Below, in pieces: positions 7,750 to 15,853 of a stretch of DNA of 64,000 nucleotides. Numbering within the stretch: the first letter of the stretch is position 1; each line of letters opens with the position of its first letter. Where the stretch lies: the NCBI RefSeq assembly GCF_021462825.1, contig NZ_JAKEEB010000023.1:52258-116257 (forward strand), written 5' to 3'. The notes under the pieces were generated by a model. It made no database searches. It was given only the letters and a program-made list of their open reading frames with translations, and was not told the origin of the DNA. This DNA is from Streptomyces glomeratus (lineage in GTDB: Bacteria > Actinomycetota > Actinomycetes > Streptomycetales > Streptomycetaceae). Made by a program: the position numbers and the translations under genes.

Positions 7750-9090
7750 TCAGTGCAACGGGCGGTAGTGGCGTTCGAGGCCCTGCCACACGTCGTCGTA
7801 GCCGTGCTGCAGGTGCTCGGCGCGGGCCGCGTGCGGGGTCAGGGTCACCGGCCAGCGGGTCTCGAACATGAACGCCAGCCCGTCGTCGACCTTGTGCGGC
7901 CGCAACTCGGCCGCGCTCGCCTTCTCGAACGTCTCCCGGTCGGGGCCGTGCGCCGACATCATGTTGTGCAGCGATCCCCCGCCCGGCACGAAGCCCTCCG
8001 CCTTCGCGTCGTAGGCGCCCTCGACGAGCCCCATGTACTCGCTCATCACGTTCCGGTGGAAGTACGGCGGCCGGAAGGTGTTCTCGCCCACCAGCCAGCG
8101 CGGCGCGAAGACCACGAAGTCGACGCCCGCCAGTCCGGGGGTGTCGCTCGGCGAGGTCAGCACCGTGAAGATCGAGGGGTCGGGGTGGTCGTAGCTGATG
8201 GAGCCGATCACATTGAACCGGCGGAGGTCATAGACGTAGGGCACATGGTTTCCGTGCCAGGCGACGACATCCAGCGGTGAGTGGTCGTAGACGGCCGTCC
8301 AGAGGTTGCCGCAGAACTTGTTCACCACCTCGACGGGCCCCTCGACGTCCTCGTACGCGGCGACCGGTGCCCGGAAGTCGCGAACGTTCGCCAGGCCGTT
8401 GGCGCCGATCGGGCCGAGGTCGGGCAGCCGGAAGGGGGCGCCGTAGTTCTCGCAGACGTAGCCGCGGGCGGCCGGGCTCTGCCCGTTGCCGGAGTCGGTG
8501 TCGAGCAGCTCCACGCGGAAGCGGACGCCGCGCGGGATCAGCGCCACCTCGGCGGGCTCCACGCGCAGCATTCCGAACTCGGTGCGCAGCAGCAGCCCGC
8601 CGCGCTCCGGCACGATCAGCAGTTCACCGTCGGCGTTGCTGAAGACACGGTCCATGGAGGCGTTGGCGTGATACAGGTGCACGGCCATACCGCTTCGCTG
8701 GGTGGCGTCGCCGTTGCCGCCGAGGGTCCACAGTCCCGCGAGGAAGTCCGTGCCCGCGGCCGGCTCGGGCAGCGGGCTCCAGCGCAGCCGGTTGGGGTCC
8801 GGCACCGTCTCCGTGAAGGGGGCCGAGCGGAGTGTGCCGTTGTCGGCTCGGGTGAACGCCGGGTGGGCCGCCGAGGGGCGGATGCGGTACAGCCACGAAC
8901 GGCGGTTGTGCGCCCTGGGCTCGGTGAACGCCGTACCGCTCAGCTGCTCCGCATACAGCCCGAGCGGGGCGCGCTGCGGGGAGTTGCGGCCCTCGGGCAG
9001 CGCGCCCGGGACCGCCTCCGAGCTGTGCTCGTTGCCGAAACCGGAGAGATACGACAGCCCCTCCGCGATCTTCCTGATGTCCCCGTTCAT
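7750..9090 (-). CDS. hmgA: Homogentisate 1,2-dioxygenase
   Basis: Iron-dependent ring-cleaving enzyme (446 aa) that converts homogentisate to maleylacetoacetate in tyrosine and phenylalanine breakdown. The N-terminus YLSGFGNEHSSEA is a family hallmark. The iron ligands map to His345 and Glu351 (PPYFHRNVMSEY) and His381 (SAHGPD), with the same spacing as the human enzyme. Length is normal. The other homogentisate-pathway genes (hydrolase, isomerase) are not adjacent. A divergent TetR gene lies 340 bases upstream. Confidence 0.96.
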   Translation of the reverse strand: MNGDIRKIAEGLSYLSGFGNEHSSEAVPGALPEGRNSPQRAPLGLYAEQLSGTAFTEPRAHNRRSWLYRIRPSAAHPAFTRADNGTLRSAPFTETVPDPNRLRWSPLPEPAAGTDFLAGLWTLGGNGDATQRSGMAVHLYHANASMDRVFSNADGELLIVPERGGLLLRTEFGMLRVEPAEVALIPRGVRFRVELLDTDSGNGQSPAARGYVCENYGAPFRLPDLGPIGANGLANVRDFRAPVAAYEDVEGPVEVVNKFCGNLWTAVYDHSPLDVVAWHGNHVPYVYDLRRFNVIGSISYDHPDPSIFTVLTSPSDTPGLAGVDFVVFAPRWLVGENTFRPPYFHRNVMSEYMGLVEGAYDAKAEGFVPGGGSLHNMMSAHGPDRETFEKASAAELRPHKVDDGLAFMFETRWPVTLTPHAARAEHLQHGYDDVWQGLERHYRPLH

Positions 9091-9110
9091 CCACGCTCCC
9101 TTGCAACGGA

Positions 9111-9133
9111 TTCCTATGTATCACCGTAGGATT
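9111..9133. promoter_or_regulatory. Imperfect palindrome upstream of hmgA
   Basis: TTCCTATG-TATCACC-GTAGGATT lies 20 bases upstream of the hmgA start and has imperfect dyad symmetry. It could be an operator for the divergent TetR or for the downstream GntR. This is a visual match only. Confidence 0.3.
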
Positions 9134-9165
9134 CGAGGGTCGGGTGCGCAAGGGGGAAGGGGCGT

Positions 9166-9290
9166 GTGAGCGGAAGCGGGGCGCGTGAACGTAGCGGGGC
9201 CTGTGAGCGGAAGCGCGGCCGGTGAACGCAGTGGGGCCTGTGAGCGGAAGCGGGCCTGCGAGAGGGAGCGGGGCGCGTGAGGGCGGTCGG
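9166..9290 (+). repeat. Degenerate 18-19 bp tandem repeat between hmgA and a TetR gene
   Basis: Seven copies start at about 9166, 9185, 9203, 9222, 9240, 9258 and 9277, with a unit close to GTGARCGNAGCGGGGCCT. The array fills much of the 340-base divergent gap. I see no gene in it; 9291-9430 otherwise holds only the leader and ribosome binding site of the TetR gene. Confidence 0.7.
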
Positions 9291-9430
9291 TTGCGCCGCG
9301 CCCCCCGGCCCGGCGTCCGGGCGTGGACCGCTCGCCGCGCTCGCGGTGGTGCCCCGGCGCGGATGAGCGCCGGGGCCACCGATGTCCGTACAGACGGGCG
9401 AGGTTCACCCGCTCCCGGCGGAGAGGCATC

Positions 9431-10051
9431 ATGAAGCCCGTGCCCCACGCGACATCGCTGCGCCGCGCGCCCGTCCAGCGCCGTAGCGCGGAACGACTGA
9501 CCAGGATCCTCGACGCCTGCGCCGACCTGCTCGACGAGGTCGGCTACGACGCCCTGAGCACCCGGGCCGTGGCCCTGCGCGCGGGTGTGCCGATCGGGTC
9601 CGTGTACCGCTTCTTCGGCAACAAGCGGGCGATGGCCGACGCCCTCGCCGAACGCAACCTGGAGCGCTACACCGAGCGCGTCACCCGCAGACTCGCCGAC
9701 GCGGGCGGCGAGGGTGGCTGGCGCGCGGCCATGGACGCGGTGCTCGACGAGTACCTCGACATGAAGCGCACGGCACCCGGTTTCTCCCTCGTCGACTTCG
9801 GCAACCAGATCCCGGTCGGCGCCCGGTACGCCGAACCCAACCACCGCGTCGCGGACCGGCTCTCGGACCTCCTGTCGGCGTATCTCGACCGTGCGCCGGA
9901 CGAGGATCTGCGGCGGGTGTTCCTGGTCGCGGTGGAGACGGCCGACACCCTGGTCCATCTGGCCTTCCGTGTGGACCCCGAGGGTGACGAGAGCATCATC
10001 ACGGAGGCGCGCGCGCTCCTGCGGGCCTACCTGGAGCGGGTGCTGGACTGA
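9431..10051 (+). CDS. TetR family transcriptional regulator
   Basis: A 206-aa TetR protein with a helix-turn-helix LSTRAVALRAGVPIGSVYRFF (split around residues 40-60). The ATG at 9431 follows GGAGAGG; the longer frame upstream runs through repeat sequence and is rejected. It is divergent from hmgA and followed 94 bases later by a molybdopterin oxidoreductase on the same strand. Either could be a target; the palindrome before the oxidoreductase belongs to a set shared with other loci, so this TetR is not its only candidate regulator. Confidence 0.82.
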   Translation: MKPVPHATSLRRAPVQRRSAERLTRILDACADLLDEVGYDALSTRAVALRAGVPIGSVYRFFGNKRAMADALAERNLERYTERVTRRLADAGGEGGWRAAMDAVLDEYLDMKRTAPGFSLVDFGNQIPVGARYAEPNHRVADRLSDLLSAYLDRAPDEDLRRVFLVAVETADTLVHLAFRVDPEGDESIITEARALLRAYLERVLD

Positions 10052-10087
10052 GGCCGGCCCGTGTCCCGCCACCCCTCCCCACCGTCC

Positions 10088-10101
10088 ATACCGGTCGGTA
10101 T
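10088..10101. promoter_or_regulatory. TetR-type operator upstream of the molybdopterin oxidoreductase
   Basis: Perfect palindrome ATACCG-GT-CGGTAT, 45-58 bases before the GTG start. Its right part ACCGGTCGGTAT is identical to the site at 32182-32199 and closely related to the sites at 26723 and 36337. Confidence 0.6.
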
Positions 10102-10145
10102 GCTCGGGCCGTTCGTGCGCCACCGCCGCCACCTCGGGAGGACCC

Positions 10146-12386
10146 GTGTCCCGCACCGCTCTGCGCATATGCCCCCTCTGCGAGGCCACCTGCGGGCTGA
10201 CGCTCACCGTCGACGGCACCCGGGTCACCGGCGCCCGCGGCGACCGGGACGATGTGTTCAGCAAGGGCTTCATCTGCCCCAAGGGCGCCTCCTTCGGAGC
10301 CGCCGACGCCGACCCCGACCGGCTGCGCGCACCGCTCGTGCGCCGGGACGGTGAACTGCGCGAGGCCACCTGGGAGGAGGCGTTCGACGCCGTCGCCGCC
10401 GGGCTGCGGCCGATCGTCGAGCGGTACGGACCGCACGCCGTCGGCGTCGTCCTCGGCAACCCCAACGTGCACACCGTGGCCGGCGGCCTCTACCCGCCCG
10501 TCCTGCTGGCCGGCCTCGGCACCCACAGCCTGTTCACGGCGTCCACCCTCGACCAGATGCCCAAGCACGTCTCCAGCGGACTGCTGTACGGGGACGCGGG
10601 CGCCATCCCCGTGCCCGATCTCGACCGCACCGACCACCTGCTGCTCATCGGCGCCAACCCCCTGGAGTCCAACGGCAGTCTGTGCACCGCCCCCGACTTC
10701 CCCGGCAGGCTCAAGGCGCTCAAGGCCCGCGGCGGCACCCTCACCGTGATCGACCCGCGCCGCACCCGCACCGCCCGGCTCGCCGACCGCCACGTCGCCG
10801 TCCGGCCCGGCACCGACGCCCTGCTGCTCGCGGCGATGACATACGTCCTCTTCGAGGAGGGCCTCGTCGACCTGGGGCATCTCGCCCCGCATGTGCAGGG
10901 AGTCCAGGACGTGGCCGCCGCCGTCCGGGACTTCGCGCCCGAGGCCGTCGCCGCGGCCTGCGACGTCGACGCGGACACCGTCCGCGCCCTGGCCCGGGAG
11001 CTGGCCGCCGCGCCCACCGCCGCCGTCTACGGCCGCATCGGCAGCTGCACCGTGCCGCACGGCACCCTCGCCAGCTGGCTGGTCGACGTGCTCAACATCC
11101 TCACCGGCAACCTCGACCGGCCCGGCGGCGCGCTCTTCCCGCTGTCGGCCACCGACAAGACCCCCCGGCCCGCCGGGCCCGGCCACGGATTCCGGCTCGG
11201 CCGCTGGCACTCACGGGTACGGCGGCACCCCGAGGCCAAGGGCGAACTGCCGATGTCCGCGCTCGCGGAGGAGATCGACACCGCCACCGACGAGGGCAGC
11301 CCGGTACGCGCCGTCATCGCGATCGCCGCCAACCCCGTGCTCTCCGCGCCTGACGGCGACCGCCTCGACAAGGCGCTCGGCTCGCTCGACTTCATGGTCA
11401 GCGTCGACCCGTACCTCAACGAGACCTCGCGCCATGCGCATGTCGTGCTGCCGCCACCCCCGCCGTCCCAGGCACCGCACTTCGACTTCGCCTTCAACTC
11501 CCTCGCCGTGCGCAACCAGGTGCGCTACACCCGGGCCGTCGTTCCCCTGGAGCCCGGCCGCATGGCGGAGACCGAGATTCTCGCCCGGCTGGTCCTCGCC
11601 GCGACAGGCATGCACGGCGCCGAGCCGGCCGCTGTGGACGCCCTGGTCATCGACCAGACCCTGGGCAAGGCCGTCACCGAGGCCCACTCGCCCGTCCACG
11701 GACGCGACCCGCGTGAACTGGCCATGCAGCTCTCCGGGGACGGCGGAGCCGAGCGGCGGCTGGACATGATGCTGCGCCTCGGCCCGTACGGCGACGGATT
11801 CGGGGCCCGGCCCGACGGGCTCAGCCTCCGGAAGCTGCTCGCCCATCCGCACGGCATCGACCTCGGCCCGCTCCAGCCCCGTCTGCCGCAGCCGCTGAAG
11901 ACCGTGAGCGGCAAGGTCGAGCTGCTGCCGGACCCGATCGCGGGCGATCTGCCGCGCCTCAGGCAGGCGCTGGGCGAGCGCGCCGCCGGGCTCGTGCTCG
12001 TCGGACGGCGCCATCTGCGGTCCAACAACAGCTGGCTGCACAACGTGCCCGCGCTCACCGGCGGTTCCAACCGCTGCACCCTGCACGTCCACCCCGAGGA
12101 CGCGGAGCGGCTCGGGCTCGTCGAGGGCGCGCCCATACGGGTCAAGGGCGCCGGGGGAGCGGTGACCGCACCCGTCGAGATCACCGACAGCGTACGGCGC
12201 GGGGTCGTGAGCCTGCCGCACGGCTGGGGCCACGACCGGCCCGGCACCCGGATGAGCCACGCCGCCCTCGACCCCGGTGTCAACGTCAACCAGCTCCTCG
12301 ACGGCAGCCTGCTCGACCCGCTGTCGGGCAACGCGGTGCTCAACGGGGTGCCCGTCGAGCTTCTGCCGCTCGGCGCACCACGCTGA
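10146..12386 (+). CDS. Molybdopterin oxidoreductase with N-terminal 4Fe-4S cluster
   Basis: Member of the DMSO-reductase/formate dehydrogenase superfamily (746 aa) that would carry a bis-MGD molybdenum cofactor. Cys9, Cys12, Cys16 and Cys44 form the 4Fe-4S motif. The molybdopterin domain follows (LLLIGANPLESNG, VIDPRRTRTARLADRH), and the C-terminal dinucleotide-binding domain includes LRSNNSWLHNVP. The GTG at 10146 follows GGGAGG; longer frames run through the TetR gene. No signal peptide is seen, so it is cytoplasmic. No dedicated electron-transfer subunit is adjacent, and the substrate is unknown. Confidence 0.88.
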   Translation: MSRTALRICPLCEATCGLTLTVDGTRVTGARGDRDDVFSKGFICPKGASFGAADADPDRLRAPLVRRDGELREATWEEAFDAVAAGLRPIVERYGPHAVGVVLGNPNVHTVAGGLYPPVLLAGLGTHSLFTASTLDQMPKHVSSGLLYGDAGAIPVPDLDRTDHLLLIGANPLESNGSLCTAPDFPGRLKALKARGGTLTVIDPRRTRTARLADRHVAVRPGTDALLLAAMTYVLFEEGLVDLGHLAPHVQGVQDVAAAVRDFAPEAVAAACDVDADTVRALARELAAAPTAAVYGRIGSCTVPHGTLASWLVDVLNILTGNLDRPGGALFPLSATDKTPRPAGPGHGFRLGRWHSRVRRHPEAKGELPMSALAEEIDTATDEGSPVRAVIAIAANPVLSAPDGDRLDKALGSLDFMVSVDPYLNETSRHAHVVLPPPPPSQAPHFDFAFNSLAVRNQVRYTRAVVPLEPGRMAETEILARLVLAATGMHGAEPAAVDALVIDQTLGKAVTEAHSPVHGRDPRELAMQLSGDGGAERRLDMMLRLGPYGDGFGARPDGLSLRKLLAHPHGIDLGPLQPRLPQPLKTVSGKVELLPDPIAGDLPRLRQALGERAAGLVLVGRRHLRSNNSWLHNVPALTGGSNRCTLHVHPEDAERLGLVEGAPIRVKGAGGAVTAPVEITDSVRRGVVSLPHGWGHDRPGTRMSHAALDPGVNVNQLLDGSLLDPLSGNAVLNGVPVELLPLGAPR

Positions 12387-12501
12387 TGTCGGCGACATCC
12401 GGCCTTCCCGCGACGGCGCGTCACCCGGGGCCGCGCCTTGCGAGCGGCCGGAGATCCCGGCGCCGGCCCCGTCGGCGCCCCGGGGAGCCGCTGGCGCGGC
12501 A

Positions 12502-12520
12502 AAACTAACGACGCTAGTTT
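12502..12520. promoter_or_regulatory. TetR-type operator upstream of the aldehyde/alcohol dehydrogenase operon
   Basis: AAACTAACGACGCTAGTTT is palindromic except for one base pair. It lies 39-57 bases before the aldehyde dehydrogenase start and matches the palindrome at 15762-15780 next to a TetR gene. Confidence 0.7.
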
Positions 12521-12558
12521 GGGGCTCGGACGACACGGCCCCGCCCGGGAGGACGACG

Positions 12559-13956
12559 ATGAAGGCACATGACGGCATGTACATCGACGGCGCCTGGCGC
12601 CCCGCTTCGGGCCCGGACGCCATCGACGTCGTGAACCCGGCGGACGAGCAGGTCATCGCCCGGGTCCCGGCGGGCACCGCCGAGGACGTCGACGCCGCCG
12701 TCCGTGCCGCCCGAGCCGCCCTCCCCGCGTGGGCCGCCACCCCGCCCGCCGAGCGGGCCGCGCGCCTGACCGCCCTGAGGGACGTGCTCCTCGCCCGCCA
12801 GGAGGAGATCGCCGAGACCGTCACGGCGGAGCTGGGGTCGCCGCCGTCGTTCTCCCGGACCGTGCAGGTGGGCCTGCCGATCGCGGTGGCGGGCTCGTAC
12901 GCCGAACTGGCCGCCACCCACGCCTTCGAGGAGAAGGTCGGCAACTCCATCGTGCACCACGAGCCGGTCGGAGTCGTGGGCGCCATCACCCCCTGGAACT
13001 ACCCCCTCCATCAGATCGTCGCCAAGGTCGCCCCCGCGCTCGCGGCGGGCTGCACCGTCGTCCTCAAGCCCGCCGAGGACACCCCGCTGACGGCCCGGCT
13101 GTTCGCGGAGGCGGTGCACGAGGCGGGCGTACCGGCCGGGGTGTTCCAGCTCGTCACCGGCCTCGGACCGGTCGCGGGCCAGGCGCTCGCCGGGCACGAG
13201 GGCGTCGACCTGGTCTCGTTCACCGGATCCACGGCGGTGGGCCGGCTGATCGGAGCGACGGCCGGAGCGGCCGTGAAGAAGGTCGCCCTGGAACTGGGCG
13301 GCAAGTCGGCGAACGTCATCCTGCCGAGTGCCGACCTCGCCAGGGCGGTGAACGTCGGCGTCGCGAACGTGATGGCCAACTCCGGCCAGACATGCAGCGC
13401 CTGGACGCGGATGCTGGTGCACCGGGACCGGTACGAGGAGGCGGTCGGGCTGGCGGCCGCGGCCGCGGACAAGTACGGCGACCGCATCGGCCCGCTGGTG
13501 AGCGCCAAGCAGCAGGCTCGGGTGCGCGGTTACATCGACCAGGGCATGGCGGAGGGCGCACGCCTGGTCGCGGGCGGCGCGGACGCCCCGCGCGAACGCG
13601 GCTTCTATGTGAGGCCCACCGTCTTCGCCGACGTCACCCCGGAGATGACGATCGCGCAGGAGGAGATCTTCGGCCCGGTGCTGTCGATCCTGCGCTACGA
13701 GGACGAGGAGGACGCCCTGCGGATCGCCAACGGTACGGTCTACGGACTCGCCGGCGCCGTCTGGGCGGGCGACGACGCGGAGGCCGCCGCATTCGCGCGG
13801 AGGATGGAGACCGGTCAGGTCGACATCAACGGCGGACGCTTCAACCCCCTGGCCCCCTTCGGCGGCTACAAGCAGTCGGGGGTGGGCCGCGAGCTGGGTG
13901 CGCACGGGCTCGCCGAATACCTCCAGACCAAATCCCTGCAGTTCCAGGAAGGCTGA
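12559..13956 (+). CDS. Aldehyde dehydrogenase family protein
   Basis: NAD(P)-dependent aldehyde dehydrogenase (465 aa). The catalytic residues are Glu245 (LELGGK) and Cys279 (SGQTCSAW), with the cofactor-side motif TPWNYPL near residue 147 and the C-terminal PFGGYKQSGVGRE. The ATG at 12559 sits behind GGGAGG. It is followed five bases later by a zinc alcohol dehydrogenase, so the pair could oxidise an alcohol to an acid in two steps. The palindrome upstream ties it to the TetR at 15094-15744. Confidence 0.92.
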   Translation: MKAHDGMYIDGAWRPASGPDAIDVVNPADEQVIARVPAGTAEDVDAAVRAARAALPAWAATPPAERAARLTALRDVLLARQEEIAETVTAELGSPPSFSRTVQVGLPIAVAGSYAELAATHAFEEKVGNSIVHHEPVGVVGAITPWNYPLHQIVAKVAPALAAGCTVVLKPAEDTPLTARLFAEAVHEAGVPAGVFQLVTGLGPVAGQALAGHEGVDLVSFTGSTAVGRLIGATAGAAVKKVALELGGKSANVILPSADLARAVNVGVANVMANSGQTCSAWTRMLVHRDRYEEAVGLAAAAADKYGDRIGPLVSAKQQARVRGYIDQGMAEGARLVAGGADAPRERGFYVRPTVFADVTPEMTIAQEEIFGPVLSILRYEDEEDALRIANGTVYGLAGAVWAGDDAEAAAFARRMETGQVDINGGRFNPLAPFGGYKQSGVGRELGAHGLAEYLQTKSLQFQEG

Positions 13957-13961
13957 GCGAG

Positions 13962-15044
13962 ATGGTCCGTGCCGCTGTGCTGCCCGCCGTCGGTGCCCCG
14001 CTGGAGATCACCGGCATCGAGCTGCCGCAACCGGGCCCCGGCCGGGTCCGCGTCCGGCTGGCCGCCGCCGGGGTGTGCCACTCCGACCTGTCGCTGACCA
14101 ACGGAACCATGCGGGTGCCGGTGCCCGCGGTCCTCGGACATGAGGGCGCGGGGACGGTGGTGTCCGTAGGCGAGGGCGTCACCCATGTCGCGCCGGGCGA
14201 CGGTGTCGTCCTCAACTGGGCGCCTTCCTGCGGCAGTTGCCCCGCCTGTGAGCGGGGTGAGGTGTGGCTGTGTGCGAACGCGCTGACCGGCTCCGGGGAC
14301 GTCCACGCCCGTCGCACGGACGACGGGACCGATCTCCACCCCGGTCTCAACGTGGCCGCCTTCGCCGAGGAGACGGTGGTGGCGGCCTCCTGTGTGCTGC
14401 CGGCCCCGGAGGGAGTGCCGCTGACCGACGCGGCCCTGCTGGGCTGTGCCGTTCTCACCGGGTACGGGGCCGTGCACCATGCGGCCCGGGTGCGGCCGGG
14501 GGAGACGGTGGCGGTGTTCGGCGTCGGCGGGGTAGGCCTCGCGGCCCTTCAGGCGGCCCGGATCGCGGGCGCGGAGCGGATCGTCGCGGTGGACCTGTCC
14601 CCCGCCAAGGAGGAGCTGGCCCGGCGGGCGGGCGCCACCGACTACCTGCTCGCCTCCGACACCACCCCGCGCGAGATCCGCGCTCTCACGGACAAGCAGG
14701 GTGTCGACGTGGCGGTGGAGTGCGTGGGCCGCGCGGTCACCATCCGGGCGGCCTGGGACGCCACGCGCCGCGGCGGCCGTACGACGGTCGTCGGCATCGG
14801 CGGCAAGGACCAGCAGGTCACCTTCAACGCCCTGGAGATCTTCCACTGGGGCCGCACCCTGTCGGGCTGTGTCTACGGCAACACGAACCCGGCCGAGGAC
14901 CTGCCGGTCCTGGCCGAGCACGTGCGCTCCGGCCGGCTGGACCTCGGGACGCTGGTGACGGAACGCATCGCCCTGGAGGGCATCCCGGCGGCGTTCGACA
15001 CCATGCTCGCGGGCAGGGGAGGTCGGGCGCTGGTGGTGTTCTAG
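13962..15044 (+). CDS. Zinc-dependent alcohol dehydrogenase
   Basis: Medium-chain zinc alcohol dehydrogenase (360 aa) of the class III/aryl-alcohol type. Cys39 (GVCHSD) and His60 (GHEGAG) are catalytic zinc ligands; Cys90, Cys93, Cys96 and Cys104 bind the structural zinc; GVGGVGLAALQ is the NAD fold. It starts at an ATG five bases after the aldehyde dehydrogenase stop and is surely co-transcribed. The alcohol substrate is not evident from the sequence. Confidence 0.92.
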   Translation: MVRAAVLPAVGAPLEITGIELPQPGPGRVRVRLAAAGVCHSDLSLTNGTMRVPVPAVLGHEGAGTVVSVGEGVTHVAPGDGVVLNWAPSCGSCPACERGEVWLCANALTGSGDVHARRTDDGTDLHPGLNVAAFAEETVVAASCVLPAPEGVPLTDAALLGCAVLTGYGAVHHAARVRPGETVAVFGVGGVGLAALQAARIAGAERIVAVDLSPAKEELARRAGATDYLLASDTTPREIRALTDKQGVDVAVECVGRAVTIRAAWDATRRGGRTTVVGIGGKDQQVTFNALEIFHWGRTLSGCVYGNTNPAEDLPVLAEHVRSGRLDLGTLVTERIALEGIPAAFDTMLAGRGGRALVVF

Positions 15045-15093
15045 GAACTCCGCGGCGGGGCGGGGAGGGGTGCCGGGCCGGGGGGGCTCTGGG

Positions 15094-15744
15094 CTACGCG
15101 GTCGGCGCGATCTGCCGGTACTGGTGCTCCAGCCCGTCCAGCAGTGCGGTGAGCCCGGTCTCGAAGGCCCGTTCGTCGATCTTCTCCTGCCGCTCGGCGA
15201 GCCGGTGGGCCTGGCCGAGGTGCGGGTAGTCGGCGGGATCGTACGCCGCGGCGTCGTCCACGAAACCGCCCGCGAACGAGCCGAGCGCGGAGCCCATGAC
15301 GAAGTAGCGCATCAGCGCGCCGATGGAGGTGGCCTGCGCGGGCGGCCAGCCCGCGTCGACCATCGCGCCGTAGACGGCGTCCGCAAGACGCAGCGCGGCC
15401 GGGCGGCGGCCGGGCCCGCGCGCCAGGACCGGCACGATGTTCGGATGGGCGCGCAGGGCGGTCCGGTAGGAGACCGCCCAGTCGTGCAGCGCCCTCCGCC
15501 AGGGCCGGCCGTCCTCGAACATCGACAGGTCGACCTGTGCGCTCACCGAGTCTGCCACCGCCTCCAGGATCTCGTCCTTGGTGCGGAAGTGGTTGTAGAG
15601 GGAGGGCCCGCTCACCCCGAGTTCGGCGGCGAGACGGCGCGTGGAGACGGCCGCGAGGCCCTCCGCGTCCACCAGTGCCCGCGCCGTGACGACGATGCGG
15701 TCGGTGCTCAGGAGGGGCTTGCGCGGTCGGGCCATGGCGCACAT
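15094..15744 (-). CDS. TetR family regulator of the dehydrogenase modules
   Basis: A 216-aa TetR repressor with helix-turn-helix VSTRRLAAELGVSGPSLYNHF and a C-terminal ligand domain. Two starts are possible: ATG at 15744 (MCAMARPRK), 10 bases after AAGGTG, or ATG at 15735 with poorer spacing; I chose the first. It is divergent from an acyl-CoA dehydrogenase, with a palindrome between them that also occurs before the aldehyde dehydrogenase operon. Regulation of itself, the acyl-CoA dehydrogenase and the ALDH/ADH pair is inferred from those matching sites. Confidence 0.85.
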   Translation of the reverse strand: MCAMARPRKPLLSTDRIVVTARALVDAEGLAAVSTRRLAAELGVSGPSLYNHFRTKDEILEAVADSVSAQVDLSMFEDGRPWRRALHDWAVSYRTALRAHPNIVPVLARGPGRRPAALRLADAVYGAMVDAGWPPAQATSIGALMRYFVMGSALGSFAGGFVDDAAAYDPADYPHLGQAHRLAERQEKIDERAFETGLTALLDGLEHQYRQIAPTA

Positions 15745-15761
15745 AGTAGGGCTGCACCTTG

Positions 15762-15780
15762 AAACTAGCAGTGCTAATTT
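15762..15780. promoter_or_regulatory. TetR-type operator in the TetR/acyl-CoA dehydrogenase divergent gap
   Basis: AAACTAGCAGTGCTAATTT is palindromic except for one base pair and matches 12502-12520 at 14 of 19 positions (consensus AAACTARCRRYGCTARTTT). It lies 18 bases from the regulator start and 74 bases from the acyl-CoA dehydrogenase start. Confidence 0.7.
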
Positions 15781-15853
15781 AAGGGTGCGGACTTCGAAGA
15801 CCCTCCGGGAGCCCCTCCCGCGCCTCCCGGACCTTCCCTTGGGGTGACGCGTC

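Noticed and set aside
5612..7768. A 718-codon plus-strand open frame
   Set aside because: It lies antisense to the ISP-domain and GntR genes and shows no recognisable protein features.
9166..9290. CRISPR array
   Set aside because: The units are contiguous and degenerate with an 18-19 base period and no spacers; no cas genes are present.
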